Notes: generated by a model from the letters alone, not told the origin. DNA of 64,000 nt from Aureimonas sp. ME7 (GCF_903970965.1 NZ_CAJCKW010000013.1:1-64000), one strand, 5' to 3'; shown: positions 44,992 to 54,660, counted from the stretch's first letter. A program made the numbers and translations.

Positions 44992-46809
44992 ATGCTGAAC
45001 AAGATCCACGATGCCGAAGATCCGACCACGGTCGAATCGACACGTCCCGGCCCCCTGCCGCTGGAGGACTACGCGGCGCTCGGCGACGGGCGCAGCGTCG
45101 CCATCGTCGGGCTGGACGGCTCGATCGACTGGTGGTGCGTGCCCAACATGAACTCGGCGCCGATGTTCGACCGTATCCTGTCCGAACGGAAGGGCGGCTT
45201 CTTCTCGCTGACGCCGACCGAGCCGTTTCGCGCCACGCGCGCCTATCGGCCGCAGTCGAACGTCCTGGAAACGACCTATGAGACAGCGAACGGGCGCGCC
45301 CGCCTCGTGGAAGCGCTCAACAGCGGCTCGGGCGGGCGTCTGCCCTGGTGCGAACTGGCGCGCCGGATCGAGGGGCTGGAAGGGGAGGTCACGTTCGAAC
45401 TTCGGTTCGTGTTCGGAACGCAGGCCGACACGATCTGCCCGTTTCTCTACAGCAACGCCAACGCGACCACCTTCCACGCCGGCCCGGTGATCGGCCTCCT
45501 GCGCTACAGCGACGGGGTTTCGATCGAGCGCGAGGACGATCTCGAAATCGGCGGCCGGGTTCGGATGGCCAAAGGCCAGCGCGAGATCGTCGCCATCGTC
45601 GCGGGCCAGGACGAGCCGCTCGTGGTCGAGGAGCCGGAGGTCATCGACGCGCGCATCGACATCACCGACGGCGAGTGGCGGCAGTGGTGCGAGGGCATCC
45701 GCTTCGACGGCTCCTATCGCCCGGCGGTGATCCGCAGCGCGCTGGCGCTCAAGCTTCTTCTCTATTCTCCGACCGGCGCGATCGCGGCCGCCGCCACGAC
45801 CTCGCTGCCCGAGGGCATCGGCGGATCGAAGAACTACGACTACCGCTTCGCCTGGGTGCGCGACGCCTCCTACACGATCAAGGCCTTCCTGCGCATCGGA
45901 GCGCGGGCGGAGGCGAAGGCCGCCTTCACTTGGCTGATCAAGCGTCTGGCCGAGCACGGCCCACTCGTCTGCTACACGTTGGAAGGCGAACTTCTCGACG
46001 AGGTGCGCGAGATCGACGTGCCGGGCTACCGGGACAGCCGCCCGGTTCTGCGTGGCAACCAGGCGGCCGAGCAGCACCAGCACGGCATCTACGGCGACAT
46101 CTTCGAGACTGCGGCGCGGTTCGTGGCGGGCGGCAACGTCATCGATCCGCAAAGCGCCGCCACACTCGCGTCCGTCGCCGACAAGTGTGCCGAAACCTGG
46201 CGGCAGGCCGACTCCGGCATCTGGGAGCTGTCCGAACTCGAACACTACACGATGTCGAAGATCAGTGCCTGGCAGGCGCTGGCCCGGGCGGTGGAACTCG
46301 CGGATGCCGGGCACATCCCCTCCACCTGCCGCGACCGGTGGGAGCGCTCGCGCGATCGGATCGCGGAATGGGTGGACGCCAACTGCTGGTCGGAGCGGCT
46401 CCAGTCCTATGTCATGGTGCCGGGGCGCGACGAGCTCGACGCCTCCTTGGCGCTGGCCGTGCGCTTCGGCTACGACGGGCGCGACCGGCTGGAGAAGACG
46501 ATCCGGGCGCTGGACGACAAGCTGCGCTCCGGGATCTTCCACTACCGCTACCACGGCGTCGAGAACGACGAGGGCTGCTTCCTCGCCTGCACCTTCTGGA
46601 TCATCGAAGGACTGGCGCTTCTCGGCCACCGCGAGGAAGCGCGCCTGCGCTTCGACGAGGTGATGGAAGCGCTGGACGCCAAGGGGCCGGGCGTCCTGAC
46701 CGAGATGGTGGACCCGAAGACGGGCGCCTTCCTCGGCAACATGCCGCAGGGGCTCAGCCATCTCGCGCTGATCCAGACGGCCGCCACGATCGACGGATGT
46801 CCGGTCTGA
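44992..46809 (+). CDS. Glycoside hydrolase family 15 (glucoamylase/trehalase-like)
   Basis: 605 aa. An N-terminal beta-sandwich-type domain (about 1-240: EDYAALGDGRSVAIVGLDGSIDWWCVP) precedes the (alpha/alpha)6 barrel with KNYDYRFAWVRDASYTI and SGIWELSELEHYT, where Glu412 is the likely general acid. GH15 members in bacteria act on alpha-1,4-glucans, dextrans or trehalose. There is no signal peptide, so it works in the cytoplasm, perhaps on storage glucan or trehalose. A bidirectional terminator follows. Confidence 0.9.
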   Translation: MLNKIHDAEDPTTVESTRPGPLPLEDYAALGDGRSVAIVGLDGSIDWWCVPNMNSAPMFDRILSERKGGFFSLTPTEPFRATRAYRPQSNVLETTYETANGRARLVEALNSGSGGRLPWCELARRIEGLEGEVTFELRFVFGTQADTICPFLYSNANATTFHAGPVIGLLRYSDGVSIEREDDLEIGGRVRMAKGQREIVAIVAGQDEPLVVEEPEVIDARIDITDGEWRQWCEGIRFDGSYRPAVIRSALALKLLLYSPTGAIAAAATTSLPEGIGGSKNYDYRFAWVRDASYTIKAFLRIGARAEAKAAFTWLIKRLAEHGPLVCYTLEGELLDEVREIDVPGYRDSRPVLRGNQAAEQHQHGIYGDIFETAARFVAGGNVIDPQSAATLASVADKCAETWRQADSGIWELSELEHYTMSKISAWQALARAVELADAGHIPSTCRDRWERSRDRIAEWVDANCWSERLQSYVMVPGRDELDASLALAVRFGYDGRDRLEKTIRALDDKLRSGIFHYRYHGVENDEGCFLACTFWIIEGLALLGHREEARLRFDEVMEALDAKGPGVLTEMVDPKTGAFLGNMPQGLSHLALIQTAATIDGCPV

Positions 46810-46816
46810 AAACGAA

Positions 46817-46843
46817 AAGGGCGGCCCCGCGAGGCCGCCCCTT
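46817..46843. terminator. Bidirectional terminator between GH15 and the MFS gene
   Basis: GGGCGGCC (46819-46826) / GGCCGCCC (46833-46840). A-run on the left (46815-46818) gives TTTT on the minus strand and CTT follows on the right, so it serves the convergent genes on both sides. Confidence 0.85.
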
Positions 46844-46849
46844 GTCGTG

Positions 46850-48187
46850 TCAGCGGATCGCCGGGCGTCCCGGCTCCTTCAGACGCGGAAGCACCAGGAA
46901 GCTCAGGATCGCCGACAGGAGCATGAAGGCGCCGACCACATACATCGGCGCGCCGAAGCTGCCCGTTCCGTCACGCACCGCGCCCGTGATGTAGGGCGCG
47001 GCGAAGCCCGCGACGTTGCCCATCGTGTTGATCAGCGCGATGCCGGCCGCCGCGCCCGAGCCCGTCAGAAAGCGGGCGGGGAAGCTCCAGAAGTTCGGCA
47101 GGGCCGAGAAGATGGAGCAGGCGGTGATCGTGATGACTGCGATCGTGGAGGCAGGCGAACCGGCGCCGAGTGCGAGCGGGATCGAGATCGCGCCGAGAAG
47201 TGCGGGAATGCCGATGTGCCAGGGCTTCACGCCGCGGCGCGAGGCATCGCGGCTCCACAGGATCAGGGCGACGGCGGCCGGCAGATACGGGATCGCCGTG
47301 ATCAAGCCCTTCTGCATCACGGTGAACTTGGTGCCGAAGTCGGTCTCGAAGCCGGAGATGATGGTCGGCAGGAAGAACCCGAGGGCATAGAGGCCGTAGA
47401 TGAAGCCGAAATAGATCAGGGACAGGGTCCAGACCCGGCCGTCCTTGAGCGCCTGACCCGTCATGCGGCCGTGGCCGGCGCCGGGCGCGGCGGCCGACTT
47501 CGCCTCGTGCTCTGCGGCCAGTTCCCGGTCCAGCCATTCCTGCTCGGCCGGCGTCAGCCACTTGGCGTCGCGCGGGCGGTCGGGCAGGTAGAAGAAGGTG
47601 ACGATGCCGATGAGGATCGCGGGAACAGAGACGCCGAGGAACATCACGCGCCAGCCCTCGAGCCCGAAGAGACCGTGCATCTCGATGAACATGGAGGCGA
47701 GCGGCGCGCCCACCACCGTGGTCAGCGGCTGGGCGACGTAGAACACCGCCAGAACCTTGGCGCGGTGGCGCGAGGGCACGAAGAGGCTGAGGAACAGGAT
47801 CGCGCCGGGAAAGAAGCCGGCCTCCGCGATGCCGAGCAGGAAGCGCAGCCAGTAGAGCTGCGTCGAATCCTGCACGAAGGTGAAAAGCAGCGAGACGATG
47901 CCCCAGCTCACCATGATGCGGGCAAGCCAGCGCCGCGCGCCGTACTTGTGGAGCGCGAGGTTGCTCGGGATCTCCAGAAGGATGTAGCCGACGAAGAAGA
48001 TGCCGGCCGCAAAGCCGAACTGGGCGGCGGAAAGCCCGAGATCGGCCGTCATGCCGTTGGGGCCCGCGAAGCTGATGGCGGTGCGGTCCAGGAAGTTGAT
48101 GAAGAACATCAGACCCAGGAACGGCACCAGCCGCCATGTGATCTTGCGGATCGCCGATTGCTCGACGCTTTGGTCGTGGACGCTCAA
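46850..48187 (-). CDS. MFS transporter of the anion:cation symporter (ACS) type
   Basis: 445 aa if read from TTG 48185-48187, which has AGGGGGA upstream; a GTG at 48223 has no Shine-Dalgarno. Twelve membrane helices. The start RLVPFLGLMFFINFLDRTAISFA is the ACS-family opening, and a long loop lies between helices 6 and 7. ACS members import organic acids such as tartrate, hexuronates and 4-hydroxyphenylacetate. It is the last gene of the RLP-oiaK operon (28 bp after oiaK), so the ligand is probably an apionate-type or related sugar acid, which is inference. Confidence 0.88.
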   Translation of the reverse strand: MSVHDQSVEQSAIRKITWRLVPFLGLMFFINFLDRTAISFAGPNGMTADLGLSAAQFGFAAGIFFVGYILLEIPSNLALHKYGARRWLARIMVSWGIVSLLFTFVQDSTQLYWLRFLLGIAEAGFFPGAILFLSLFVPSRHRAKVLAVFYVAQPLTTVVGAPLASMFIEMHGLFGLEGWRVMFLGVSVPAILIGIVTFFYLPDRPRDAKWLTPAEQEWLDRELAAEHEAKSAAAPGAGHGRMTGQALKDGRVWTLSLIYFGFIYGLYALGFFLPTIISGFETDFGTKFTVMQKGLITAIPYLPAAVALILWSRDASRRGVKPWHIGIPALLGAISIPLALGAGSPASTIAVITITACSIFSALPNFWSFPARFLTGSGAAAGIALINTMGNVAGFAAPYITGAVRDGTGSFGAPMYVVGAFMLLSAILSFLVLPRLKEPGRPAIR

Positions 48188-48215
48188 GTTCGTAAGTCCC
48201 CCTTGTTGGAAAAAA

Positions 48216-49550
48216 TCAGGCACCGTCGCGAATGCGCGAGAAGTAGTCGTCGCCCCCGACCTGGCCGCCCTTTAGCGCGATCTCCAGCCCGTCGAAGGCC
48301 GGGTCGTCGCTGTGGGCGATCGCCACTGGCGAGCCCGGCGTGTCGGGCAGCGGCAGGCGGGTCGTCAGCGCATGGACGTCGAGCTGGCGCAGGGCATGGC
48401 TCGACGTGTCGCCACCGGCGATCACCGCGCGGCGGAGGCCGAGGCGCTTCACGAGACCCGCCTGCAGCGCGCCGAGCCCGCGCCCGATCGCGTGGCGCGC
48501 GCCCTCCTGGCCGGCGATCTCGGAGCCGAGATCGCTCTCGGGGCCCATTGCCGTGTGGATCAGGACGGAGCGGCCGTCCGTCAGCGCCTCTTCCGCGGCC
48601 CGCGTCACCGCCTCGATCGCGGCCGTGTCGTTGCCGACGAAGGCGCGCGGGTCGAAGGCGATCGCCTGGAAGCCATGGGCGTCGGCGTGGCGAATCTGAC
48701 GCTCGGTGGTCGGCGAGCAGCTTCCCGACACGACCGAGATCCGCTCGGCCGGCCCGAGCGGCGCGAAGCGCGGCGCTTCGGGCAGGCGTCCGGTCTCGCG
48801 CCAATGGGCGGCGAGCGCGTATTCGACGCCCGACGAGCCGACGCTGAACGCGCAGCCCGCGTCCGACAGACGTTCCAGCTGACGCCCCGCCGCGGCTTGC
48901 GTCGCCGCGTCGAGGACGTCGAGAAGCACGAGGCCGGGATCGCCCTCCAAGAGCGCGTCCAGCCGGGCGTCGGCATCCCCGCCGGTCAGCGCGAGATAGT
49001 CGAGAAGCGCGATCGAAAGCCCGGTCTGGTCTTCGAGGTGGAGCCGGAGATCGGCCTCGCGCATCGGCGTGACCGGGTGACGGCTCATCACCGGGTGGCG
49101 GTCGATCCGGAACACCTCGCCGCGGAAGGCGGCGAAGAGCTGGCCGAAGGCGGTGTAGCGCTTCAGCTGTGGCGCGCCGACGACAAGCGGCACCGGCCGG
49201 TCGCCGAAGACGCGGCGGCCGATCTCGGCGGCCCGCCCGATCGAGCCGATCGCAGCCGAAGAATCGAAGGTCGAGCAGACCTTGTAGTGGGAATGGCGGG
49301 ACCCGCGCGCCTTCATCCATTCGAACACCGGCGTCAGGTGCTCGTCCATCCAGGCCGGGGTTTCGGAACGGCTGGTGCCCGCGATGCCGATCGCACGGGC
49401 ATCCGAAAAGCGCGCCAGCTGCTGGTCGGTCGGCAGGTCGGTGAAGAGCACCGTCGAAATGCCGGTGAGCGCCAGCGATTCCATGACGTCGGTGGAGCCG
49501 GTCAGGTCGTCGCCGTAGTAGGTCAGAAGAGGGGACGTCATCGTGCTCAT
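48216..49550 (-). CDS. oiaK: Four-carbon acid sugar kinase family (DUF1537), probable 3-oxo-isoapionate kinase OiaK
   Basis: 444 aa. YYGDDLTGSTDVMESLALTG is the N-terminal substrate domain motif; GGDTSSHALRQLDVHALTTR and the C-terminal ALKGGQVGGDDYF are the nucleotide-binding part of DUF1537. Family members phosphorylate sugar acids (erythronate, threonate, 3-oxo-isoapionate). Its ATG overlaps the RLP stop by 4 bp (49547-49550), and ApnO, ApsD and ApnL genes lie nearby, so the 3-oxo-isoapionate role is the best fit. Confidence 0.85.
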   Translation of the reverse strand: MSTMTSPLLTYYGDDLTGSTDVMESLALTGISTVLFTDLPTDQQLARFSDARAIGIAGTSRSETPAWMDEHLTPVFEWMKARGSRHSHYKVCSTFDSSAAIGSIGRAAEIGRRVFGDRPVPLVVGAPQLKRYTAFGQLFAAFRGEVFRIDRHPVMSRHPVTPMREADLRLHLEDQTGLSIALLDYLALTGGDADARLDALLEGDPGLVLLDVLDAATQAAAGRQLERLSDAGCAFSVGSSGVEYALAAHWRETGRLPEAPRFAPLGPAERISVVSGSCSPTTERQIRHADAHGFQAIAFDPRAFVGNDTAAIEAVTRAAEEALTDGRSVLIHTAMGPESDLGSEIAGQEGARHAIGRGLGALQAGLVKRLGLRRAVIAGGDTSSHALRQLDVHALTTRLPLPDTPGSPVAIAHSDDPAFDGLEIALKGGQVGGDDYFSRIRDGA

Positions 49551-50827
49551 GCTCCTTTCGCGCCTTCGCCGCCGAAGGCCTCGATCGAGGCGGCGAGTTC
49601 GGGATGGGTCCGGGCGTGGGCGGCGAGGTCGATGCCCGCCACCGCAGCTTCCCAGGCTTGTTGCACCGCGCGAACGCCGGCACCCGGGCCCATCGGATGG
49701 CTGACGACGCCCCCGCCGCAGAGGTAGAGGAGGTCGGTCGAGCGCACGGCGGCGAATGTCGCGGGTGCCTGGCCGCCCCACTGGCCGGAGCCGATGACGG
49801 GAAGCGGACGGTCGTCCTCGCGGAACAAGGGCTCACGCAGCGAATGATAGGAGCGCAGGAAGGATTCGTCCGGCTCCCAGTATTTCGAGGCGATGCCGTT
49901 GATCTGGAACTGGTCGACGCCGAGGAGGCGCCAGAACTTCGACCAGACCGAGAAGTCGAAGCCGAGCGAGCCGTGGCGGGTGAGGATGTCCCAGCCGTTG
50001 CGATGGGCGTGGAGCGCGAGCTGGGAGCGCCGGCGCAGGAAGGCCATCGCGCCCATGCCGATCGAGTTGATGTTGATCACCGCCGCGTTGCCGCCGGCCG
50101 CCACCACGAGATCGTGGTTGCGCATCATCTCGTCCGGGTCGGTGGCGGTGATGCCGAAGGCGTACATCACCTTCTTGCCGGTCCGCTGCTCGCCATCCAG
50201 GATCACCGGCATGATCGCCTTCACCCGCTCGGCCAGCGGCGAATAGGACGGGCTCATCAGCTTCTCGTCGTCCTTGATGAAGTCGACGCTCGCGTCCACG
50301 AGTTCGCGCACCATCTCGGCGGATTCGGCCGGGCGCAGGCCGAGCGCCGGCTTGACGATCGTGCCGATGATCGGGCGCCCCGACACGCCGGTGAGGCGCT
50401 TGGAGCCCTCGATGCCGAACTGGGGGCCGGGCCATGCTTCCCCGAAGGCCGCCGGCAGCTTCAGCCCAACGATGCGGATGCCGCTGAAGCCGGCGATGGA
50501 GAAGGCGCCGCCGATGGCGATCGTCATCAGGGCGGCCAGATCGGTTCCGACGGCGGCCATCGGGAACGCGATATCCGCCTCGCCCCGGTTGAAGCGCGTA
50601 TGGCCGGAAAGTCCCGGATGCGAGGATCCGAAAGCAGGCTCGCCGGTCGGCTCCAGATGCCGGATCGCGAGAACCTGCGCGGCGACGCGCGCCTTCAGTT
50701 CGGGCGTTTCGCCCGGCAGCGGCACGAAGGTTCCGGTGGATTGGTCGCTGGCGATCTTGGTGGCCAGCTTTTCGACGCTACCTGGGGTCTCGATCCGGTA
50801 GGTGAGGACGATGCGATCGTCGGTCAT
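49547..50827 (-). CDS. RuBisCO-like protein acting on 3-oxo-isoapionate 4-phosphate (OiaT or OiaX type)
   Basis: 426 aa. Form IV RuBisCO. Lys159 in GTIVKPALGL and Lys185 in DFIKDDEKL (carbamylation site with metal ligands Asp187 and Glu188) are kept. Loop 6 reads VIGSGQWGGQ, so the mobile lysine of true RuBisCO is absent, ruling out CO2 fixation. HPMGPGAG is also kept. In the known apiose pathways such proteins are OiaX (decarboxylase, needs a further L-erythrulose-phosphate isomerase) or OiaT (transcarboxylase/hydrolase, giving 3-phosphoglycerate and glycolate). No isomerase gene is in this window, which slightly favours OiaT. It is the first gene of the operon, with an operator 65 bp upstream. 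Confidence 0.85.
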   Translation of the reverse strand: MTDDRIVLTYRIETPGSVEKLATKIASDQSTGTFVPLPGETPELKARVAAQVLAIRHLEPTGEPAFGSSHPGLSGHTRFNRGEADIAFPMAAVGTDLAALMTIAIGGAFSIAGFSGIRIVGLKLPAAFGEAWPGPQFGIEGSKRLTGVSGRPIIGTIVKPALGLRPAESAEMVRELVDASVDFIKDDEKLMSPSYSPLAERVKAIMPVILDGEQRTGKKVMYAFGITATDPDEMMRNHDLVVAAGGNAAVININSIGMGAMAFLRRRSQLALHAHRNGWDILTRHGSLGFDFSVWSKFWRLLGVDQFQINGIASKYWEPDESFLRSYHSLREPLFREDDRPLPVIGSGQWGGQAPATFAAVRSTDLLYLCGGGVVSHPMGPGAGVRAVQQAWEAAVAGIDLAAHARTHPELAASIEAFGGEGAKGA

Positions 50828-50891
50828 GTCCGTGTTCCCATGCAAGATAAGACGCGGGGAAGCGAAGAAAGCCGCTTTCCAAGGCGCCACG

Positions 50892-50912
50892 CTGGTATAT
50901 TCTCTATACCAG
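50892..50912. promoter_or_regulatory. GntR/FadR-type operator between RLP and regulator
   Basis: Perfect palindrome CTGGTATA-TTCTC-TATACCAG (21 bp), in the divergent promoter of the RLP operon (minus) and the regulator (plus). TGGTAT/ATACCA half-sites are typical for FadR-subfamily GntR proteins. A weaker copy with the same 8-5-8 geometry lies at 59989-60009. Confidence 0.75.
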
Positions 50913-50976
50913 TTCCAATCGCCTGCCCGTCGGCCCGCTTCCACACGCGCCGGCCCTTCCCGACAGAGGAGCGTTG

Positions 50977-51690
50977 ATGGCCCATCCCAGCGAGCCGATC
51001 GTTCGTCGCAAGCTGTCGGCGGAGGTCTACGAGCGCCTGAAGACGATGATCACGACGGGCGAGTTGAAGCCCGGCGACCAGATGCCGTCCGAGCGCGAGC
51101 TGATGGAGCGTTTCGGCGTCGGTCGCCCGGCGATCCGCGAGGCCATGCAGGCGCTGAACGGGATGGGGCTCTTGGCGATCTCGCACGGGGAGCGCGCCAA
51201 GGTGCTCAGCCTGACGCCGCGCTCCCTGTTCGGGCAGGTGGACCGGGCGGCCGAGATCATGCTGACCACCTCGCCCGACGCCCTCGACCACCTGAAGGAG
51301 GCGCGCATCTTCTTCGAGCGCGGCCTCGTGCGGCAGGCCGCCGAGCGCGCCAAGCCCGCCGACATCGAGGCCCTGCGCGAGCTTCTGGGCCAGCAGCGGG
51401 CGGCGCTGGGCGAACCCGAAACCTTCATCCGCATCGACATGCGCTTCCACGCGCGCATCGCCGCCATTCCCGGCAATCCGATCTTCGAGGCTGTCGCCGA
51501 ATCCATGCTGGGCTGGCTGCGCCAGTACCACACCGAGATGCTGATCTGGACAGGCAAGGAGAACATCACCCTCGTCGAGCACGAGGAGATTCTCGCAGCC
51601 CTCGCCCTCCGGGATCCCGACGAGGCGGAGGCGGCCATGGTCCGCCATCTCGAACGCTCCCGCTCGCTCTACATCCATCAGACCACCTGA
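50977..51690 (+). CDS. FadR-subfamily GntR regulator of the apiose genes
   Basis: 237 aa. ATG 50977 (a TTG precedes it directly) after AGAGGAG. Winged HTH at about 10-75 (LSAEVYERLKTMITTGELKP, SERELMERFGVGRPAIREAM), then an all-helical FCD ligand domain (about 95-225), with metal-ligand-type Asp/His residues (DMRFHARIAA, HEEILAAL). Likely represses both apiose operons and releases on an apionate-type ligand. Its 3' end overlaps the convergent apnL by 13 bp. Confidence 0.9.
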   Translation: MAHPSEPIVRRKLSAEVYERLKTMITTGELKPGDQMPSERELMERFGVGRPAIREAMQALNGMGLLAISHGERAKVLSLTPRSLFGQVDRAAEIMLTTSPDALDHLKEARIFFERGLVRQAAERAKPADIEALRELLGQQRAALGEPETFIRIDMRFHARIAAIPGNPIFEAVAESMLGWLRQYHTEMLIWTGKENITLVEHEEILAALALRDPDEAEAAMVRHLERSRSLYIHQTT

Positions 51691-53603
51691 GGGTCCAGGA
51701 GAAGGCGCGCCACGGCAAAGGGCGGCAGCGTCAGCTCGGCGCCCATTGTCTCGGGCTCGGGCAGCGCGCCTTGGGACGCGGCATCGAACGAGGCCTCGTC
51801 CAGAAGCGTGACGGATCCAGACACGGCGGCGTCCAGGCGGACGGTGCGTGTGTTCGGGGTCAGGTTGGCCAGCCAGGCGACCGTTTCGCTGTTTGCGGTC
51901 CGTGCCGCCCATCCGTCGACCGCGCTTCGGTCGCTGGAATCGAGTGCCACGCGCTGGGTCCCGCCGGCGGCCGCTAGGGCCTGGGCGACGTGGAAGGCCG
52001 GCGTGACGCTTCCGTCGCCAAGAATCAACCCGCGCGCTCCGGCAAGGCTCGCGCCCGTCCACGCCTCCACGGCCGAGCCGGCCAGACGCGCGGCATAGCC
52101 CGTGAGCCAAGCCGCGCCGAACAGGCCCCGCGCGCGCGGATCGTCGTTCGCCATTGCGATGCGCCGCCCGTCCGGGTTCGCCATCGTGCGCGAGCCGTAG
52201 GGGTTCTGGCGCATGCCGATCGTGGTCGGCCCGAGGCGGTAGGGCTTGGAGCCGATGAAACCTTGCGTCGAGCGAGTGATGAAGGGGATCGCCTCCAGCG
52301 TCTGCATCACCGACAGGTCGTCGGCGGCGTGGACGATCGGGCAGGTCGCGTGGGTGACGAAGTCGAGATCCGCCAGCGGCACGCGCTTGCGGTTGAGCTC
52401 GGTGAAGTAGCTGAACATGCCCCCGCCGAGCGTCGCGCCCGGGAAGGCCTCGCGCGCGGCGCGGTAGACTTCCTCCAGCGGCGGACAGTCGGGCCAGCGG
52501 CTGCCGGGCGGCGTCGACTGCCGATCGACGGAAGGGCCGACGACGACGGTCTGCGGGGCAAGGCCCGAGGCGGCGATCAGCTTTGCTGCCGCCGCGATCT
52601 CCGTTGCGGGCGCTTCGCGGCCGGGCACGACGAGTTCGAGGCAGCGCTCGGCCTCGGGGGCGTGGCTCGCGATGCGCGCGAAGGCAGCGAGCGCCTCCGC
52701 CCCGTGGCCGGCGAGCGGATCGAAGTGGAACAGGAGGAACTGCGGCCGGAGTTCATCCAGCCGCGCGGTCGCCGCCAGCACCGCGTCCGCCTCGTCCGGC
52801 GCGACGGCGAGGCCGAAGCGGGGCATCGGGTGCTCCAGCGCCTCGCCGATGCGGATCGCGATCGGCGCGGTATCGTCCGCAGTGGCGGGCGTGAAACGCG
52901 TCTCGTCCAGTTCGACGCTGAGGGTCACCGACTGCCGGTCGGTGACGCCGGCGTCCATCCGGTAGGGCCAGGGGAGGGCGAGCGGGCGCACATAGGTCTT
53001 GTAGGACGCGTCCGACCAGGCGCGCTGGTCCTCCATCTCGAAGGCGTCCCCCTCCATCCGGCAACGCACGCGAAGGCCGGGCGCCGCCTCGTGCGCGATC
53101 TCTCGCATGTCCTGGAACGGCTGCCAGGGGGCGATAGCCTTCGGAAACTCCGCCTCCTCGACGCGCCCGTCGGTGTGGACGACGCTGGCCGGCGTGCCGG
53201 CGACGCCCTCGATCGGGTGCAGGACGCAGAAGCCGCAGCGGTTGGTCTCGAAGGGGCGGTCGGGCAGCGCTTCCACGGCAAAGCGCAGCGTCCCGTCGGC
53301 GCGGCCCTCGATCGCGGCGGAGAAGGCGAGGCGGGCGCCATCCGGCGCTTGGCAGTCGGCCTCGTAGGAAACGCGGAAATTCTCCGCTGCTTCCTCGATG
53401 TGGAGGTTGCGGATCGGCGGTGCATAGGTGCCCCAGTCGCGGTCGCGCACCACGTAGGAGATCGCCCGGATCACCTCGTGCCCGGCAAAGCGGATCGTCC
53501 GCAGGTTTCCCGACACGAGCTCGACCGACAGGCGGCCGGCCGCAAGACGACGGACGGGGGCCGGTTCCTCGTTCGTGCCGGTGAGCTTGATCGGGTCGGC
53601 CAT
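51678..53603 (-). CDS. apnL: D-apionate lactonase ApnL
   Basis: 641 aa. A large protein of the D-apionolactonase family as judged by overall sequence character (RDRDWGTYAPPIRNLHIEEA, CGFCVLHPIEGVAGTP, WSDASYKTYVRPLALPWPY) and by position: 2 bp after apsD in an operon that also has apnO. It hydrolyses D-apiono-1,4-lactone to D-apionate. No signal peptide, so cytoplasmic. Recognition is by resemblance and context rather than by a catalytic motif, so confidence is moderate to good. Confidence 0.8.
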   Translation of the reverse strand: MADPIKLTGTNEEPAPVRRLAAGRLSVELVSGNLRTIRFAGHEVIRAISYVVRDRDWGTYAPPIRNLHIEEAAENFRVSYEADCQAPDGARLAFSAAIEGRADGTLRFAVEALPDRPFETNRCGFCVLHPIEGVAGTPASVVHTDGRVEEAEFPKAIAPWQPFQDMREIAHEAAPGLRVRCRMEGDAFEMEDQRAWSDASYKTYVRPLALPWPYRMDAGVTDRQSVTLSVELDETRFTPATADDTAPIAIRIGEALEHPMPRFGLAVAPDEADAVLAATARLDELRPQFLLFHFDPLAGHGAEALAAFARIASHAPEAERCLELVVPGREAPATEIAAAAKLIAASGLAPQTVVVGPSVDRQSTPPGSRWPDCPPLEEVYRAAREAFPGATLGGGMFSYFTELNRKRVPLADLDFVTHATCPIVHAADDLSVMQTLEAIPFITRSTQGFIGSKPYRLGPTTIGMRQNPYGSRTMANPDGRRIAMANDDPRARGLFGAAWLTGYAARLAGSAVEAWTGASLAGARGLILGDGSVTPAFHVAQALAAAGGTQRVALDSSDRSAVDGWAARTANSETVAWLANLTPNTRTVRLDAAVSGSVTLLDEASFDAASQGALPEPETMGAELTLPPFAVARLLLDPQVV

Positions 53604-53605
53604 CC

Positions 53606-54634
53606 TCAGACCTCCGACGTGTCCAGCGTGCGCCCGCTCGCCGCGCTGGCATAAGCTGCCTCGACGAGGGCGAGCGTCTTCAGGTTGTCGGCTCCCGAGG
53701 TCTGCGGCTCGGTGCCGGCGCGTAAGGCGTCCACCCAGTGCCGCTGAATCAGCGCGACGCTCTCCTGGATGTTGTGCCAGGGGCGCGAGGCCCAGGCGAG
53801 GAGCGGGGGGGACACGTCCTCGTGCCGCGTGCCGGCGGGCGTCGTGACGGAAAGGCGGTAGTCTTCACCCAGGCGGATCGAGCCTTGCGAGCCGTCGATC
53901 TCCACCAGCGTCTGGGGAAAGCGCTCGGTCTCGAGCCGCGTCGCGTAGGAACAGTCGACGACCGACGAGAAGCCCGCCTCGTGGTCGAGGAGCATGGTGG
54001 CGACGTCCTCGCCGCGAATCTTGGGGTTCACGCGCTTCGTGCGCGCCGTGATGGCCCGGACGTCGCCGAACAGGAAGCGGGCGATGTCGAGCGAGTGGAT
54101 GCCGAGATCCTCGATGATGAAGCGTGTCCCCTCGGCTAGATACGGCTGGCCGGCATAGACGTCGAAGGCGGAGCGGAACGACACGCGGCCGAAGAACGGG
54201 GTTCCGATCTCGCCCGTGTCGAGCGCCCGGCGCACCGCCTGGATCGGCGACTGCCAGCGGAAGTTCTCGTGCACCATCAGGGGCACGCCCGCCTTGTCGC
54301 AGGCTTCCACCATGGCACGCGCGTCCGTCATCGTCGGCGCGAAGGGCTTCTGGCAGATCACGGGTATCTTGAGCGAGGCGGCGAGTTCCACCAGCGGCCG
54401 GTGGCTCGGCGCGGTGGTGGCGATGTCGACGAAGTCGGGGCGCACCTCGCGCAGCATCGTCTCGGCATCGGCGTAGCGTTTTTCGATGCCGAACCGGTCC
54501 CCCATCTCGGCGAGGCGCGCGGGGTCGCGGTCGCAGATCGCCGCGATCGAGACGCCCGATATGTCGGCCCAGGCATGCATCTGGTTGACGGCGAAGAAGC
54601 CGCATCCGATCAGGGCGCCACGCAATTCGCTCAT
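53606..54634 (-). CDS. apsD: Gfo/Idh/MocA oxidoreductase, probable D-apiose dehydrogenase ApsD
   Basis: 342 aa. The NAD(P)-binding Rossmann motif is GCGFFAVNQMHAWADI; the EKP motif reads CQKPFAPT. The C-terminal Gfo/Idh/MocA sugar domain follows (GTRFIIEDLGIHSLDIARFL with the His/Asp catalytic region). D-Apiose dehydrogenase of the known pathways is in this superfamily and oxidises apiose to its lactone. The next gene, ApnL, opens that lactone. Cytoplasmic. Confidence 0.83.
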   Translation of the reverse strand: MSELRGALIGCGFFAVNQMHAWADISGVSIAAICDRDPARLAEMGDRFGIEKRYADAETMLREVRPDFVDIATTAPSHRPLVELAASLKIPVICQKPFAPTMTDARAMVEACDKAGVPLMVHENFRWQSPIQAVRRALDTGEIGTPFFGRVSFRSAFDVYAGQPYLAEGTRFIIEDLGIHSLDIARFLFGDVRAITARTKRVNPKIRGEDVATMLLDHEAGFSSVVDCSYATRLETERFPQTLVEIDGSQGSIRLGEDYRLSVTTPAGTRHEDVSPPLLAWASRPWHNIQESVALIQRHWVDALRAGTEPQTSGADNLKTLALVEAAYASAASGRTLDTSEV

Positions 54635-54660
54635 GGGGTTCGGCTCCGAAAACGGGAAAG

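Noticed and set aside
49547-50827. True CO2-fixing RuBisCO
   Set aside because: The loop-6 lysine region reads VIGSGQWGGQ and the neighbours are sugar-acid catabolic genes, so it is a RuBisCO-like protein.
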